64,000 nucleotides of DNA from Methylobacter tundripaludum (GTDB lineage: Bacteria; Pseudomonadota; Gammaproteobacteria; Methylococcales; Methylomonadaceae). Position numbers and translations under genes: made by a program. Every line of letters begins with the position of its first letter. The first letter of the stretch is position 1. This document shows, in pieces, positions 36,988 to 46,892 of the stretch. The stretch covers positions 38,088 to 102,087 of the forward strand of contig NZ_PTIY01000014.1 of NCBI RefSeq assembly GCF_002934365.1. Reading direction: 5' to 3'. The notes beneath the pieces were generated by a model, which saw only the letters and a list, made by a program, of their open reading frames with translations, did not search any database and was not told the DNA's origin.

Positions 36988-39261
36988 ATGTTAAGTAAAG
37001 AACTTGAAATCACATTAAATAATGCCTTTAAAAATGCACATGACAAACGCCATGAATTTATCACGGTTGAACATTTGCTGCTGGCATTGCTCGAAAACCC
37101 TTCCGCGCAGCCGATTTTAATAGCATGCGGTTGTGACATTAAGGCGCTACGCGGCCAGTTAACGCAATTTATCGATGAAACCACCTCCCTAATTCCGGCG
37201 GGTATCCAGCGGGAAACCCAACCTACCCTGGGATTTCAGCGGGTTCTACAACGCGCTGTGTTTCATGTCCAGGCATCCGACAAGAAGGAGGTTTCCGGCG
37301 CCAATTTATTTGTAGCTTTGTTCAGTGAGCAGGATTCCCATGCGGTTTATCTGCTAAATAAGCAGGATATTTCAAGACTGGATGTGGTTAATTACCTGGC
37401 TCACGGTATTTCAAAAATCGATCCTGAAAATGATCCTTCAACTAGCAGGTCGCAGGAACCCGGCAATCCAGACGCCGAAGCGGCCGGCAGCCCTTTGGAT
37501 AAATACGCCACCAACCTCAATGAAGAAGCTTTAAAAGGCCGAATTGACCCTTTAATCGGCAGAGAAGCGGAAGTCGAGCGCACCATTCAGACGCTGTGCC
37601 GCCGCCGCAAAAACAATCCTTTATTGGTCGGTGAAGCCGGCGTGGGCAAAACCGCTATTGCAGAAGGCTTGGCGAAACGGATTGTCGAGGAGCAAGTGCC
37701 GGACGTTTTGATGAACAGCGTGATTTACTCACTGGATCTGGGCGCTCTGGTTGCCGGCACCAAATACCGGGGGGACTTCGAAAAACGGCTTAAATCCCTG
37801 TTAACCCAGCTTAACAAGGAACCTGATTCGATCCTGTTTATCGATGAAATTCACACCATTATCGGAGCCGGTTCTGCTTCCGGCGGAGTGATGGATGCGT
37901 CCAATTTGATTAAACCGGCATTGGCTTCGGGCCAGTTGCGCTGCATAGGTTCTACCACGTATCAGGAATATCGCGGCGTTTTTGAAAAAGATCATGCCCT
38001 GGCGCGGAGATTCCAAAAAATCGACGTGCTTGAGCCTTCCGTTGAAGACACCATACTGATTCTAAAAGGGCTTAAATCCCGTTTTGAAGAACATCATGAC
38101 GTTAAATATTCTTCCGATGCATTGCGTGTCGCGGCGGAATTATCGGATCGCTATATTACCGACCGCCATTTACCCGATAAAGCCATTGATGTTATCGATG
38201 AGGCGGGCGCAAAGCAGCGCATGACCGCTGAAGCCGAGCGCAAACAGCTGATTGATGTTGCAGAAATAGAAGACATCGTATCCAAAATCGCCAGAGTTCC
38301 CGCAAAATCGGTATCTTCCAACGATATAGACAAGCTTGGCAACCTGGAAAAGAACCTGAAAATGCTGGTCTTTGGCCAGGACGAAGCTATTTCCGCATTG
38401 GCGTCGGCGATAAAATTATCGCGCGCCGGCCTCAGGGATACGCAAAAAACTATCGGCTCATTCCTTTTTGCAGGCCCTACAGGTGTAGGTAAAACCGAAG
38501 TGACGCGGCAGCTGGCTAAGGTGTTGGGCGTGGAATTGATTCGCTTCGACATGTCCGAATACATGGAGCGGCATACTGTTTCCAGACTGATAGGGGCCCC
38601 CCCAGGCTATGTGGGTTTTGATCAAGGCGGCCTGCTAACCGAGCAGGTGACCAAGCATCCTCATGCCGTATTGCTGCTGGACGAATTGGAAAAAGCCCAC
38701 CCTGACGTATTTAACCTGTTATTGCAGGTGATGGACCACGGCTCATTGACCGATAACAACGGACGCAAGGCGGATTTCCGTAACATCATTCTGGTGATGA
38801 CCACCAATGCAGGAGCGGAAGAAGGCAGCCGCGCCTCTATCGGCTTTACTCAGCAGGATCATGCGACCGACAGCTTGAAGGTTATCGAAAAAGGCTTCTC
38901 GCCCGAGTTCCGCAACCGTCTGGATGCGATCATCCAGTTTAAGCCGCTGGATATTTCAATTGTCGGCCATGTGGTTGATAAATTCATCTTTGAACTGGAA
39001 GCCTTGCTGGCGGACAAACATGTGACGCTGGCATTGGATGCCGATGCCCGGTTATGGTTGGCCGAAAACGGTTGCGATCCGAAGATGGGAGCCAGACCGA
39101 TGGCGCGACTCATTCAAGAGAAAATCAAAAAACCGTTAGCTAATGACTTACTGTTTGGCGAATTGGCGCACGGCGGACATGTGCGGATTTACGTGAAAGA
39201 TAACGAACTGAACTTCGATATAGAAAGCGCTGACTCGATTGTTCCTGAAGCCAATTTTTAG
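36988..39261 (+). CDS. clpA: Clp protease ATP-binding subunit
   Basis: 757 residues: an N-domain (about 1-145), then two AAA+ modules with Walker A GEAGVGKT at about 215 and GPTGVGKT at about 496, and Walker B sequences [11 protein letters not shown] and [13 protein letters not shown]. There is no coiled-coil middle domain, so it is ClpA and not ClpB. It unfolds substrates for ClpP, with ClpS from the gene just upstream as adaptor. A strong shared hairpin separates it from the convergent infA. Confidence 0.96.
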   Translation: MLSKELEITLNNAFKNAHDKRHEFITVEHLLLALLENPSAQPILIACGCDIKALRGQLTQFIDETTSLIPAGIQRETQPTLGFQRVLQRAVFHVQASDKKEVSGANLFVALFSEQDSHAVYLLNKQDISRLDVVNYLAHGISKIDPENDPSTSRSQEPGNPDAEAAGSPLDKYATNLNEEALKGRIDPLIGREAEVERTIQTLCRRRKNNPLLVGEAGVGKTAIAEGLAKRIVEEQVPDVLMNSVIYSLDLGALVAGTKYRGDFEKRLKSLLTQLNKEPDSILFIDEIHTIIGAGSASGGVMDASNLIKPALASGQLRCIGSTTYQEYRGVFEKDHALARRFQKIDVLEPSVEDTILILKGLKSRFEEHHDVKYSSDALRVAAELSDRYITDRHLPDKAIDVIDEAGAKQRMTAEAERKQLIDVAEIEDIVSKIARVPAKSVSSNDIDKLGNLEKNLKMLVFGQDEAISALASAIKLSRAGLRDTQKTIGSFLFAGPTGVGKTEVTRQLAKVLGVELIRFDMSEYMERHTVSRLIGAPPGYVGFDQGGLLTEQVTKHPHAVLLLDELEKAHPDVFNLLLQVMDHGSLTDNNGRKADFRNIILVMTTNAGAEEGSRASIGFTQQDHATDSLKVIEKGFSPEFRNRLDAIIQFKPLDISIVGHVVDKFIFELEALLADKHVTLALDADARLWLAENGCDPKMGARPMARLIQEKIKKPLANDLLFGELAHGGHVRIYVKDNELNFDIESADSIVPEANF

Positions 39262-39284
39262 TACGAGGACTAACCAAGGAACTT

Positions 39285-39315
39285 GCGTTAATCCTGTCGA
39301 TAACAGGATTAACGC
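39285..39315. terminator. bidirectional terminator between clpA and infA
   Basis: GCGTTAATCCTGT (39285-39297) and ACAGGATTAACGC (39303-39315) form a perfect 13-bp stem with a five-base loop. It covers the last codons of infA. Confidence 0.8.
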
Positions 39316-39527
39316 ATACGGAATGTAATACGGCCTTTGGTTAAATCATAGGGAGTCATTTCAACTTTAACGCTGTCGCCGGTAAGAATACGGATGTAAT
39401 GCTTGCGCATTTTTCCTGAGATATGGGCCGTCACAATATGACCGTTTTCCAATTCGACGCGGAACATAGTATTAGGAAGCGTATCAATCACCTTCCCTTC
39501 CATTTCAATTTGATCTTCTTTAGCCAT
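39309..39527 (-). CDS. infA: translation initiation factor IF-1
   Basis: 72 residues of an S1-type OB fold: [40 protein letters not shown] and [20 protein letters not shown] are near-invariant IF-1 sequence. It binds the A site of the 30S subunit during initiation. The convergent arrangement with clpA is the same as in enterobacteria. Its stop codon lies inside the terminator stem. Confidence 0.97.
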   Translation of the reverse strand: MAKEDQIEMEGKVIDTLPNTMFRVELENGHIVTAHISGKMRKHYIRILTGDSVKVEMTPYDLTKGRITFRMR

Positions 39528-39638
39528 TTATAATAATCCAGGTAATTAAAACCGCCAATCATACCATAACCGCGTTTTTAACAACAGAAGTGTAATAGTG
39601 GTAAGGTATTTGTTTTTCAAAAATCCGTGCTTGATTGA

Positions 39639-40172
39639 TTAAAACTTACTATTAATCAGTTTAATAAATTCACTTTCAGCAAAAATATCCATATTGTTTT
39701 CAACCCTATCCAGGTAGGTTTTACCCTCCAAATGATCGAACTCATGTTGAAAGATTCTTGCTACAAACCCACTTAGCTGAGCCTCCACTAAGCCGCCCTG
39801 TTGATCGGTATAGTGGATCATTATTTCATGATATCTCGGCACTAAGGCGCGTATCCCCGGAATACTCAGACAGCCTTCCCAGTCCTTTTCCTGAGTTTCA
39901 GACAAAACCTGAAAACCGGGATTAATCATCACTGTCGGCTCCATAAGCGGCGCAGATGGGTAACGCGGCGTAGGCCGCGAAGCCATGATGATGATACGCT
40001 TTGACTCGCCGATCTGCGGCGCTGCAATGCCGACACCCGAGGTTGAGGCCAAGGTAGCCTGCATGGCCTCGATTATCCGCCTAACCTCGGCATTACGCAC
40101 ATCGGCAACCGCTTCGGCTTTTTGCCTGAGCACTTTTGCGCCCAATTGGGCAATTTCATATACGCCCGTCAT
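39639..40172 (-). CDS. def: peptide deformylase
   Basis: 177 residues. The three PDF motifs are present: GVGIAAPQIG (46-55), EGCLSIPG with C100, and HEFDH (142-146), giving the Cys-His-His metal site. It removes the formyl group from new proteins. The sequence is of the PDF group that is often a second copy in proteobacteria; no fmt follows it, so a main def-fmt operon may exist elsewhere. Its ATG overlaps the ppk stop by four bases. Confidence 0.9.
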   Translation of the reverse strand: MTGVYEIAQLGAKVLRQKAEAVADVRNAEVRRIIEAMQATLASTSGVGIAAPQIGESKRIIIMASRPTPRYPSAPLMEPTVMINPGFQVLSETQEKDWEGCLSIPGIRALVPRYHEIMIHYTDQQGGLVEAQLSGFVARIFQHEFDHLEGKTYLDRVENNMDIFAESEFIKLINSKF

Positions 40173-42256
40173 TGAACCTCCTGCATAAGCAGTGCTTGCG
40201 CCTGAACCGGCTCTTCAGCGTCGTTTTTCTGTATCTGCTGATAGCTTCCGTCAGGCTGCAAAAGCCATGCTTGGCTGTTATCGGTTAAGTACAAATTCAG
40301 ATCCTGCAGAATCCGGTTTTGCAATTTCTTATTCTCGATAGGAAAACAGATTTCAACACGGCGGAACATATTGCGATTCATCAAATCCGCGCTGGACGCG
40401 TAGACTTCCCTATCCCCGCCATTTTCAAACGCATAAACCCGCGCATGCTCCAAAAATCGCCCGATAATGGATCGTACTTCTATGTTTTCAGATACTCCCA
40501 AAACACCGGGCTTTAAGCAGCATACTCCCCTGACAATTAACTTAACCTCAACCCCGGCCTGAGACGCACGGTAAAGGGCCTGGATAGATTGCTCCTCAAC
40601 AACGGCATTCACCTGAACAATGATTTTTGCCGGTTTGCCGTTTTTGGCATGGCGTATTTCCCGTTCGATTTTCTCCATCAAACCGCGATGCAAGGTGAAC
40701 GGCGATTGCAATAGTTTATTCAACTTTGTTACTTTGCCTAAGCTGGTCAGTTGAGCAAACACGCGGCGCACATCCTCGCCTAATTCCTTGTCGCAGGAAA
40801 ACAGGCCGTAATCGGTGTAAATCTGCGCCGTCTTCGGGTGGTAGTTTCCGGTACCTAAATGCACATAATTGCGCAACTCCTTGCCTTCCCTTCTTAACAC
40901 CAAACACATTTTGGCATGGGTTTTATAACCCACCACGCCATAAACCACATGCACCGCAGCTTCTTGTAGCTTCGAGGCTAAATCGATATTGGCTTTTTCA
41001 TCGAATCGAGCCCTCAATTCGATAACCACTGTCACCACCTTGCCCGCTCTTGCCGCCTTGATTAAGGCGCCGACGATAGGCGAATCGGCTCCGGTTCGAT
41101 ACAGAGTTTGCTTAATGGCCAATACATCGGGGGAAACCGCCGCCTGACGTACAAATTCAACAACTGGCGAAAAGGACTCAAACGGGTGATGCAGCAGAAT
41201 ATCGTGACGTCTAATCGCAGCAAAAATGTCTTTGCTGCGTTCCAGTTGTTGCGGCACACTCGGTTTAAACGGAGGAAATTTAAGGTCGGGCCGACCGACT
41301 AGGTCATTAATCTCCTGAATCCTGTTCAGATTGACCGGCCCTTCAACCAAAAACAAACGATCACGGGTCATTTCAAAACGGTCCAGTAAAAACGTTACCG
41401 TTTCATCCGGGCAGTTGGCGTCGATCTCCAGGCGGACTTCATCACCGTAATTACGCATAGCCAGCTCGCCTTCCACGGCAAGCAGTAAATCGTCAATGGC
41501 ATCGTCATCGACAAAAAAATCACTATTCCGGGTGACCCTGAATTGATAGCAGCCTTTGACATTCATGCCGTTAAATAACTGATCGATAAAAGCATGAATA
41601 ATCGATGATAAAAACACAAAATCCGCCGGCCCGCTACCGGTTACCTCGGCAGGCAATTGAATAATCCGAGGTAACGCCCTGGGTGCTTGCAAAATAGCCC
41701 TGCCGCTGTTTCTGCCGAATGCGTCTTTTCCGGTTAAGGAAATAATAAAATTTAAACTCTTGTTGAGTATGCGCGGAAAAGGGTGCGCGGAATCCAGTCC
41801 AACCGGCGTTAGAATCGGCAACAATTCATCGTTAAAATAAGCTTCCAGCCATTTGTGCTGCGCCTCGGTCCATTCCTTACGGCGAATGAAACGAATATTC
41901 TCTTCAGCCAATTTTGGAATCAGAATCTCGTTAAGAACCTTATATTGCTCGCCAACCAATTGATGAGCGTGAATGTTAATCAGCTCCAGCTGCTCGCTGG
42001 GGGTCAAGCCATCCGAGCCAATAGCTTTGGGATCGATGGCCGCCATCTGGATAACACTGGCTACGCGGACCTCGAAAAACTCGTCAAGGTTGGAACAGGA
42101 GATGCACAAATAATTAAGCCGTTCAAGCAGTGGTACCTTCTCGTCTTTCGCCTGCGCCAACACCCGTTTGTTAAACTCCAGCAGGCTTAGTTCACGGTTG
42201 ATATAAAGTTCGGGCTTTTGAAGGTCGATCAGGTCTTCGGTCTCGTTTATGTCCAT
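40169..42256 (-). CDS. ppk: polyphosphate kinase 1
   Basis: 695 residues. It makes polyphosphate from ATP. The N-terminal ELSLLEFNKRVLAQA and CSNLDEFFEVRVA blocks, the ATP-binding core (IKQTLYRTGADSPIVGALIK) and the second phospholipase-D-like half (YVHLGTGNYHPKTAQIYTDY with the phospho-accepting His) are complete. The frame overlaps def by four bases, suggesting co-transcription. No ppx is in the window. Confidence 0.95.
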   Translation of the reverse strand: MDINETEDLIDLQKPELYINRELSLLEFNKRVLAQAKDEKVPLLERLNYLCISCSNLDEFFEVRVASVIQMAAIDPKAIGSDGLTPSEQLELINIHAHQLVGEQYKVLNEILIPKLAEENIRFIRRKEWTEAQHKWLEAYFNDELLPILTPVGLDSAHPFPRILNKSLNFIISLTGKDAFGRNSGRAILQAPRALPRIIQLPAEVTGSGPADFVFLSSIIHAFIDQLFNGMNVKGCYQFRVTRNSDFFVDDDAIDDLLLAVEGELAMRNYGDEVRLEIDANCPDETVTFLLDRFEMTRDRLFLVEGPVNLNRIQEINDLVGRPDLKFPPFKPSVPQQLERSKDIFAAIRRHDILLHHPFESFSPVVEFVRQAAVSPDVLAIKQTLYRTGADSPIVGALIKAARAGKVVTVVIELRARFDEKANIDLASKLQEAAVHVVYGVVGYKTHAKMCLVLRREGKELRNYVHLGTGNYHPKTAQIYTDYGLFSCDKELGEDVRRVFAQLTSLGKVTKLNKLLQSPFTLHRGLMEKIEREIRHAKNGKPAKIIVQVNAVVEEQSIQALYRASQAGVEVKLIVRGVCCLKPGVLGVSENIEVRSIIGRFLEHARVYAFENGGDREVYASSADLMNRNMFRRVEICFPIENKKLQNRILQDLNLYLTDNSQAWLLQPDGSYQQIQKNDAEEPVQAQALLMQEVQ

Positions 42257-42346
42257 GTTTTACTCAGTTTCAAATCAGTCATGTAGAATGCGCATCATTC
42301 TTCAACATCTTCTCAAATTCAATATAGTTAGGTGTGCGCTGGCGCC

Positions 42347-43243
42347 CTAACCTCTTTTCCCCTGCAAGCCGCCGGTATGAATCGCAATAATACGCTGACC
42401 GGGCTTGAAGTAGTATTCTTTGATTAAAGCGTAAACGGCGTACATCATCTTTCCGGTATAAACAGGCTCAAGAGGAATTGTCGTTTTCAATTCAAAGTCT
42501 TCAATAAATGCGCTTAATTGCGCATTGGTTTTGGCGAAACCGCCAAAATGATAATCCAAGTTTATCTGCCAGTTATTACGCGGTTGTGACAGTTTGGCTT
42601 CAACCTCGGCGTTCAAAAAGCCTGCGTTTTTTAACGCCGCAAATCCCAGCACCGACGCCCGCTCAGGAACCGCATCAATAATACCCGCCAACGTCGTTCC
42701 GGTTCCGCAGGACACACACAGTGTATCGTATGGTATTGTTATTTCGGCAACCAGTTCCGCCACACCGTTCAACGCCAAATCTAAAGCGCCGCCTTCCGGC
42801 AACCAGTATTGTCCAGGCTTTAAGCCGGGCAAGTCATGCCAACCTTTATACTGACGGAGTATTCTATAGTCGGAACGGGAAACAAACCTCAGCTCCATGC
42901 CCCAGTTTTTCATGTCCAGTAATGTCGGTGTCAATGTTTCCGGCGGCTCGCCGCGGACAAGCCCGATAGTCTTTAGCCCTAACACCTTACCGACATAAGC
43001 CAAAGCATGTAAGTGATTGGAATAAGCGCCGCCCATGCTGACGATGGTATCTTTGCCTAATGACAGCGCATGATCAAGTATATATTTAAGTTTGCGCCAT
43101 TTATTGCCGGAAATGACCGGATGCAGCAAATCGTCCCGCTTCATCCACAGCTCGATTGGGTATTGCGAAAGCCGTGGATCTTCAATCTTTGTTAGAATCG
43201 ACGGATTGAAGGTTTTTTCCAGCTTTATCAGTTCGGGGTGCAT
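42347..43243 (-). CDS. 1-aminocyclopropane-1-carboxylate deaminase / D-cysteine desulfhydrase-like PLP enzyme
   Basis: 298 residues of the fold-II PLP family. WMKRDDLLHPVISGNKWRKL contains the PLP lysine (GNKWRK), SMGGAYSNHLHALAY the phosphate-side residues, and VSCGTGTTLAGII the glycine loop. Similar enzymes cleave D-cysteine or open the ring of ACC; the residues to tell these apart cannot be judged here. ATG 43243 is preferred; a TTG at 43273 would overlap yedK. The start codons of this gene and of divergent yedK are only two bases apart. Confidence 0.8.
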   Translation of the reverse strand: MHPELIKLEKTFNPSILTKIEDPRLSQYPIELWMKRDDLLHPVISGNKWRKLKYILDHALSLGKDTIVSMGGAYSNHLHALAYVGKVLGLKTIGLVRGEPPETLTPTLLDMKNWGMELRFVSRSDYRILRQYKGWHDLPGLKPGQYWLPEGGALDLALNGVAELVAEITIPYDTLCVSCGTGTTLAGIIDAVPERASVLGFAALKNAGFLNAEVEAKLSQPRNNWQINLDYHFGGFAKTNAQLSAFIEDFELKTTIPLEPVYTGKMMYAVYALIKEYYFKPGQRIIAIHTGGLQGKRG

Positions 43244-43245
43244 GT

Positions 43246-43899
43246 ATGTGTGGACGTTATAATTTGATCGCAACCGGGCAGCAGATTATGGATCATTTCA
43301 GGTTGCTGAGTTTACCCGGACACAAACCCGACTACAACATTCCGCCCGGACAAAAGATTCTCGCTGTCGTGCAACTGGAAGACGGCAGCAACGGGGCCGT
43401 TAACCTGCATTGGGGATTGATTCCATCATGGGCAAAGGATCGTGCTATTTCCAGTCACCTGATCAATGCCAGGGCCGAAACATTGACTGAAAAACCGTCG
43501 TTTAAAAAAGCTTACCGGCATCGACGATGCCTGATTCCAGCTACCGGCTTCTTTGAATGGCATGCCACTGAAGCCGGAAAACAACCGTACCATATCTACC
43601 GGCAAGATAAGGGGATGTTTGCTTTTGCCGGTATTTGGGAGCACTGGGAACATGATCAGGAAACGGTTTATTCCTGTTCTATTATCACCACGGCCGCCAA
43701 CAACAAAATGGCGCCTATTCATGACCGCATGCCTGTCATTATCATGCCCGATGATTACAATCGTTGGCTGGATAAGAAAAACACCGCTATCGAGATTGCT
43801 GATTTTTTAGCCGCCGACGCCTACCGTACTATGCAGATCACCCGGATCAGCACACGAGTCAACAACCCTCAGCATAACGACGAAAATTGTTTAATGTAG
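43246..43899 (+). CDS. yedK: SOS response-associated peptidase (SRAP, HMCES-like)
   Basis: 217 residues. MCGRYN at the start gives the catalytic C2, exposed after Met removal; later ARAETLTEKPSFKKAYRHRR and CLIPATGFFEWH supply the Asn/Glu site, and HDRMPVII the histidine. YedK caps abasic sites in single-stranded DNA by a thiazolidine link to C2. The start must be ATG 43246 to expose this cysteine. GGGG about nine bases upstream is the likely ribosome site, lying within the divergent gene. Confidence 0.92.
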   Translation: MCGRYNLIATGQQIMDHFRLLSLPGHKPDYNIPPGQKILAVVQLEDGSNGAVNLHWGLIPSWAKDRAISSHLINARAETLTEKPSFKKAYRHRRCLIPATGFFEWHATEAGKQPYHIYRQDKGMFAFAGIWEHWEHDQETVYSCSIITTAANNKMAPIHDRMPVIIMPDDYNRWLDKKNTAIEIADFLAADAYRTMQITRISTRVNNPQHNDENCLM

Positions 43900-43910
43900 C
43901 GGAATTGATT

Positions 43911-44001
43911 AGTCACGAAGACTGCAAAGGGATACAGAAAATAAATAAAGTATGGAAAATACAAAGACCACAAAGCTTCTGCTTCGTGGTCTTCGTGCGA
44001 T
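43911..44001. repeat. dispersed palindromic repeat, family B, copy 1
   Basis: CACGAAGAC (43914-43922) and GTCTTCGTG (43989-43997) bracket an A-rich core; inside, AAGACCACAAAGC (43964-43976) pairs with GCTTCGTGGTCTT (43981-43993). It sits between two convergent genes and can work as a terminator. A relative is at 49355-49466. Confidence 0.6.
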
Positions 44002-44017
44002 CTGAGGCTATGCCTTA

Positions 44018-46645
44018 CTATTTTTTCTTGGACTTGGATTCAGCAGCCGGTTCCTCGGCAACCAACTCGGGTTTATAAGATTTATAGTCCGGCGCTATGC
44101 TGATCAATACCGTCAGCAACGCCGCCACATAGGGGACGGCTTGTACCGAAAGAATCGCTATCCATAGTCTGCCGCTAAAATTATCAAAATGCTCCAACGA
44201 AGCCATCATCCCGATTGCTATGCTCAACAATGTCAGCAATAGCAATTCCTGCCGTATGGTGAACAATCCGGCAAGTAAGGCGCCGTGCTGTTCAAACTTG
44301 GGAGTGCGCATAAACGGCTTGCCCGAAGTAAACAGGCCCTGTAAAGTACCCTTGGCGACGGTATGCGTTAAGGACAGCCCGGACAGCGATGCGCCCAACG
44401 ATTGCCATACGGAACACGGAACACGGGCTTGGTATAGCCATAAACCACGGATAATCTTGAAGCTGAATATACCGACAGTCGGCAATAAAAAGGCGTTGGC
44501 AGGCAATTCGCTGTGGATAGGGTCGTAAAGAATCACCGCAGTCAAGATCAAGCTGGTGATGGTAAATACCAACGCCAACGCATCTGAAAACCACGGCAGC
44601 CATCCGGCAATAAAATAATACTTCTGGGCCGGTGTCAGCACGGGATCTTTAGAGGGCAAAAAGCTGCGCCAATGCGCCTTGATGATTTGCATCGCGCCAT
44701 AAACCCAGCGATAGCGTTGGGTCATGTAACCGGACATGGTGTCCGGCATAACGCCCCGGCCAAACGAATCCTTGACGTAAACCGAATCATAGCCCGCTTC
44801 ATATAGGCGCAAGCCCAGCTCGCTGTCTTCGCAGATACACCATTCCGACCATTTGCCCACTTCCAGCAACGCGGATTTCCTGATCATGGTCATCGTGCCA
44901 TGTTGGATAATCGCGTTATATTCGTTTCTTTGCACCATGCCGATGTTGAAAAAACCGGCATATTCCCAATAACAAAAAGACTTAAACATGCTTTGGTCGC
45001 GGTCGCGGTAATCCTGCGGCGACTGGATAAAACCGACGTTTTCGTTATCGAAATAAGGCACCATGCAGTTAAGCCAATCGGGCGACAGAATGTAATCGCT
45101 GTCGATCACGGCGATAATCTCGGCATCGGGAGCCGTTTGCTCCAGCGCATGATTGATCGCGCCCGCTTTAAAGCCCGGCCAATTTTCCAGATGGAAGAAT
45201 CTGAATTTCGGTCCCAGCCGTTCGCAATCGGCTTTGACCGGTTCCCAAACCGCAGGATCTTTTGTGTTGTTGTCCATCACCAGCACTTCCAGATTCGGAT
45301 AATCCACCCTGTCCAAAGCTTCCAGCGTCATCCGCACCATATCGGGCGGCTCGTTATGGATCGGTAAATGTAAAGATACCTTGGGATATCTAAAGTCCGG
45401 GGACGGCGTAAGCGGCTGAAAAGTCCTGGCTGTTTTCCGGTGCCAGATGACTTCGGCTATTTCCAAGCTCTCGATCAACAGGATGACTGCCGCCATGACC
45501 TGCATCAAGATCAGTATGCCCCAAAAAACCATCGTAATGTTGGTTTGGTATTGCTGTGCGCCTATCGACACCGACCAGAAAATCGTCGATGCCGCAAGAT
45601 TGGCAATCAAACCGAAAAACAGTAATCCGGGCAGCTTCATACTGCTGCGGGTAAACAAAAACAAAACCATTAAAATGATGCTGAAAACAGCCGCACCCGT
45701 TGCCCAGTGCTCCCAATTAGGCATCGCAATAATATCGCTGTCCATCGGGTATTTGGGTTGCCGATCCGCGTTAAAAATACCCCAATAGGCTCCGGCCGAG
45801 CCTTCCAGAGACATTTTCCAAGGTTGGTCAAACGCCTCTACGATATAGTAAGTGACTTTTTCGGCATCGGCGCGATTGAGAAATTCACGCAGAAATCTCG
45901 CCTGATTGGATACCGACGCGGTCGCATGCTTAAACGGTTGACCGTCCGAAGGCCAGCCGACCTCGGTAATGACAATAGGCTTGTTGGGGTATGCTTGTTG
46001 CACGGCGTGATAACGGTCGAAAACATAGTCGACTGCATCTTCGGCCGCAATGCCTTCCCAGTAAGGCAGGATATGCACGGCGATAAAATCGACTTCAGCA
46101 ACCAGCTCGGGATGTTTCATCCACTCAGCCCAAGTCTCGGATGTACTGACCGGCCGCCATGTGTTTTTCTTTACTTCCCGGATATATTCGACCAGTTGTT
46201 CCGGCGGAATCTCGGCGCGGAGCAGAACCTCGTTGCCCACCATAATACGAACGATGTTCGGGTTGTTCTGACGAGCGACATTAATTAAGGTCTCGATTTC
46301 TTGCCGGTTTTTTTCAAGATTACCGTCGATCCAGGCGCCCACAGTCGTATTCAGATTATGCTTGGCGGCGAGTTCAGGAACTTTGTCCAGTCCTTTAAGC
46401 ACGCTGTAGGTACGGACAGCATGCACTTTATTCTCGAGCAAGCTCAAGTCGTGATCAATATCCGCTTCGCTGGGGAAAGTATTGCTGGTTTGAGTATCCT
46501 GTTTTCTCATGGGGTCGAATGTGACGCCCATGGTAGTCTTGGTCCAAGGCTGCAATTGCAAGGGGTTGTTCACATAACTCCATATGCTGAAGTTAAGGAA
46601 GACGAGTAGAGCGAGTGCAATGACAGTAACTATCTTAGTTTTCAT
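44018..46645 (-). CDS. GH17-GT2 fusion, membrane beta-glucan synthase-like protein
   Basis: 875 residues. After an N-terminal membrane helix comes a glycoside hydrolase 17-like domain (about 35-310; VRIMVGNEVLLR and IVITEVGWPSDG carry the two glutamates of GH17). Two helices follow, then a family 2 glycosyltransferase (about 420-660) with VSLHLPIHNEPPDM, IAVIDSDYIL, CEDSELGLRL and QRYRWVYGAMQ (the QxxRW acceptor motif), and about six more helices. This layout is that of NdvB/NdvC-like beta-1,3- or cyclic-glucan enzymes; the GH17 part probably acts as transglycosylase in the periplasm. Product not known. The C-terminus is Lys-rich. Confidence 0.83.
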   Translation of the reverse strand: MKTKIVTVIALALLVFLNFSIWSYVNNPLQLQPWTKTTMGVTFDPMRKQDTQTSNTFPSEADIDHDLSLLENKVHAVRTYSVLKGLDKVPELAAKHNLNTTVGAWIDGNLEKNRQEIETLINVARQNNPNIVRIMVGNEVLLRAEIPPEQLVEYIREVKKNTWRPVSTSETWAEWMKHPELVAEVDFIAVHILPYWEGIAAEDAVDYVFDRYHAVQQAYPNKPIVITEVGWPSDGQPFKHATASVSNQARFLREFLNRADAEKVTYYIVEAFDQPWKMSLEGSAGAYWGIFNADRQPKYPMDSDIIAMPNWEHWATGAAVFSIILMVLFLFTRSSMKLPGLLFFGLIANLAASTIFWSVSIGAQQYQTNITMVFWGILILMQVMAAVILLIESLEIAEVIWHRKTARTFQPLTPSPDFRYPKVSLHLPIHNEPPDMVRMTLEALDRVDYPNLEVLVMDNNTKDPAVWEPVKADCERLGPKFRFFHLENWPGFKAGAINHALEQTAPDAEIIAVIDSDYILSPDWLNCMVPYFDNENVGFIQSPQDYRDRDQSMFKSFCYWEYAGFFNIGMVQRNEYNAIIQHGTMTMIRKSALLEVGKWSEWCICEDSELGLRLYEAGYDSVYVKDSFGRGVMPDTMSGYMTQRYRWVYGAMQIIKAHWRSFLPSKDPVLTPAQKYYFIAGWLPWFSDALALVFTITSLILTAVILYDPIHSELPANAFLLPTVGIFSFKIIRGLWLYQARVPCSVWQSLGASLSGLSLTHTVAKGTLQGLFTSGKPFMRTPKFEQHGALLAGLFTIRQELLLLTLLSIAIGMMASLEHFDNFSGRLWIAILSVQAVPYVAALLTVLISIAPDYKSYKPELVAEEPAAESKSKKK

Positions 46646-46892
46646 TTAGGTGCTCGGTTATTCTGTTTAAAATGAGAAAAATTTGTTTAATTGAAGATTT
46701 AAAAAATTGTGCGGCTCACCCTGTAAGCTTCCATTCCCCCCTACTCGCGTCCCACTAGGCAAAGCCTTATCATTTGAAAGAATTAGACATAATAGGGTCA
46801 ATATTTTACACAGGTTCCAGAACTAATAAGAATTTATTTAAAACCTATGCTGTCCGCTAAAAGCAAAACTTATTTTAGCGCTGCACAAGCAA

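Noticed and set aside
45707..46288. A 193-codon plus-strand frame opposite the GH17-GT2 gene
   Set aside because: The opposite strand has clear GH17 motifs throughout this stretch.
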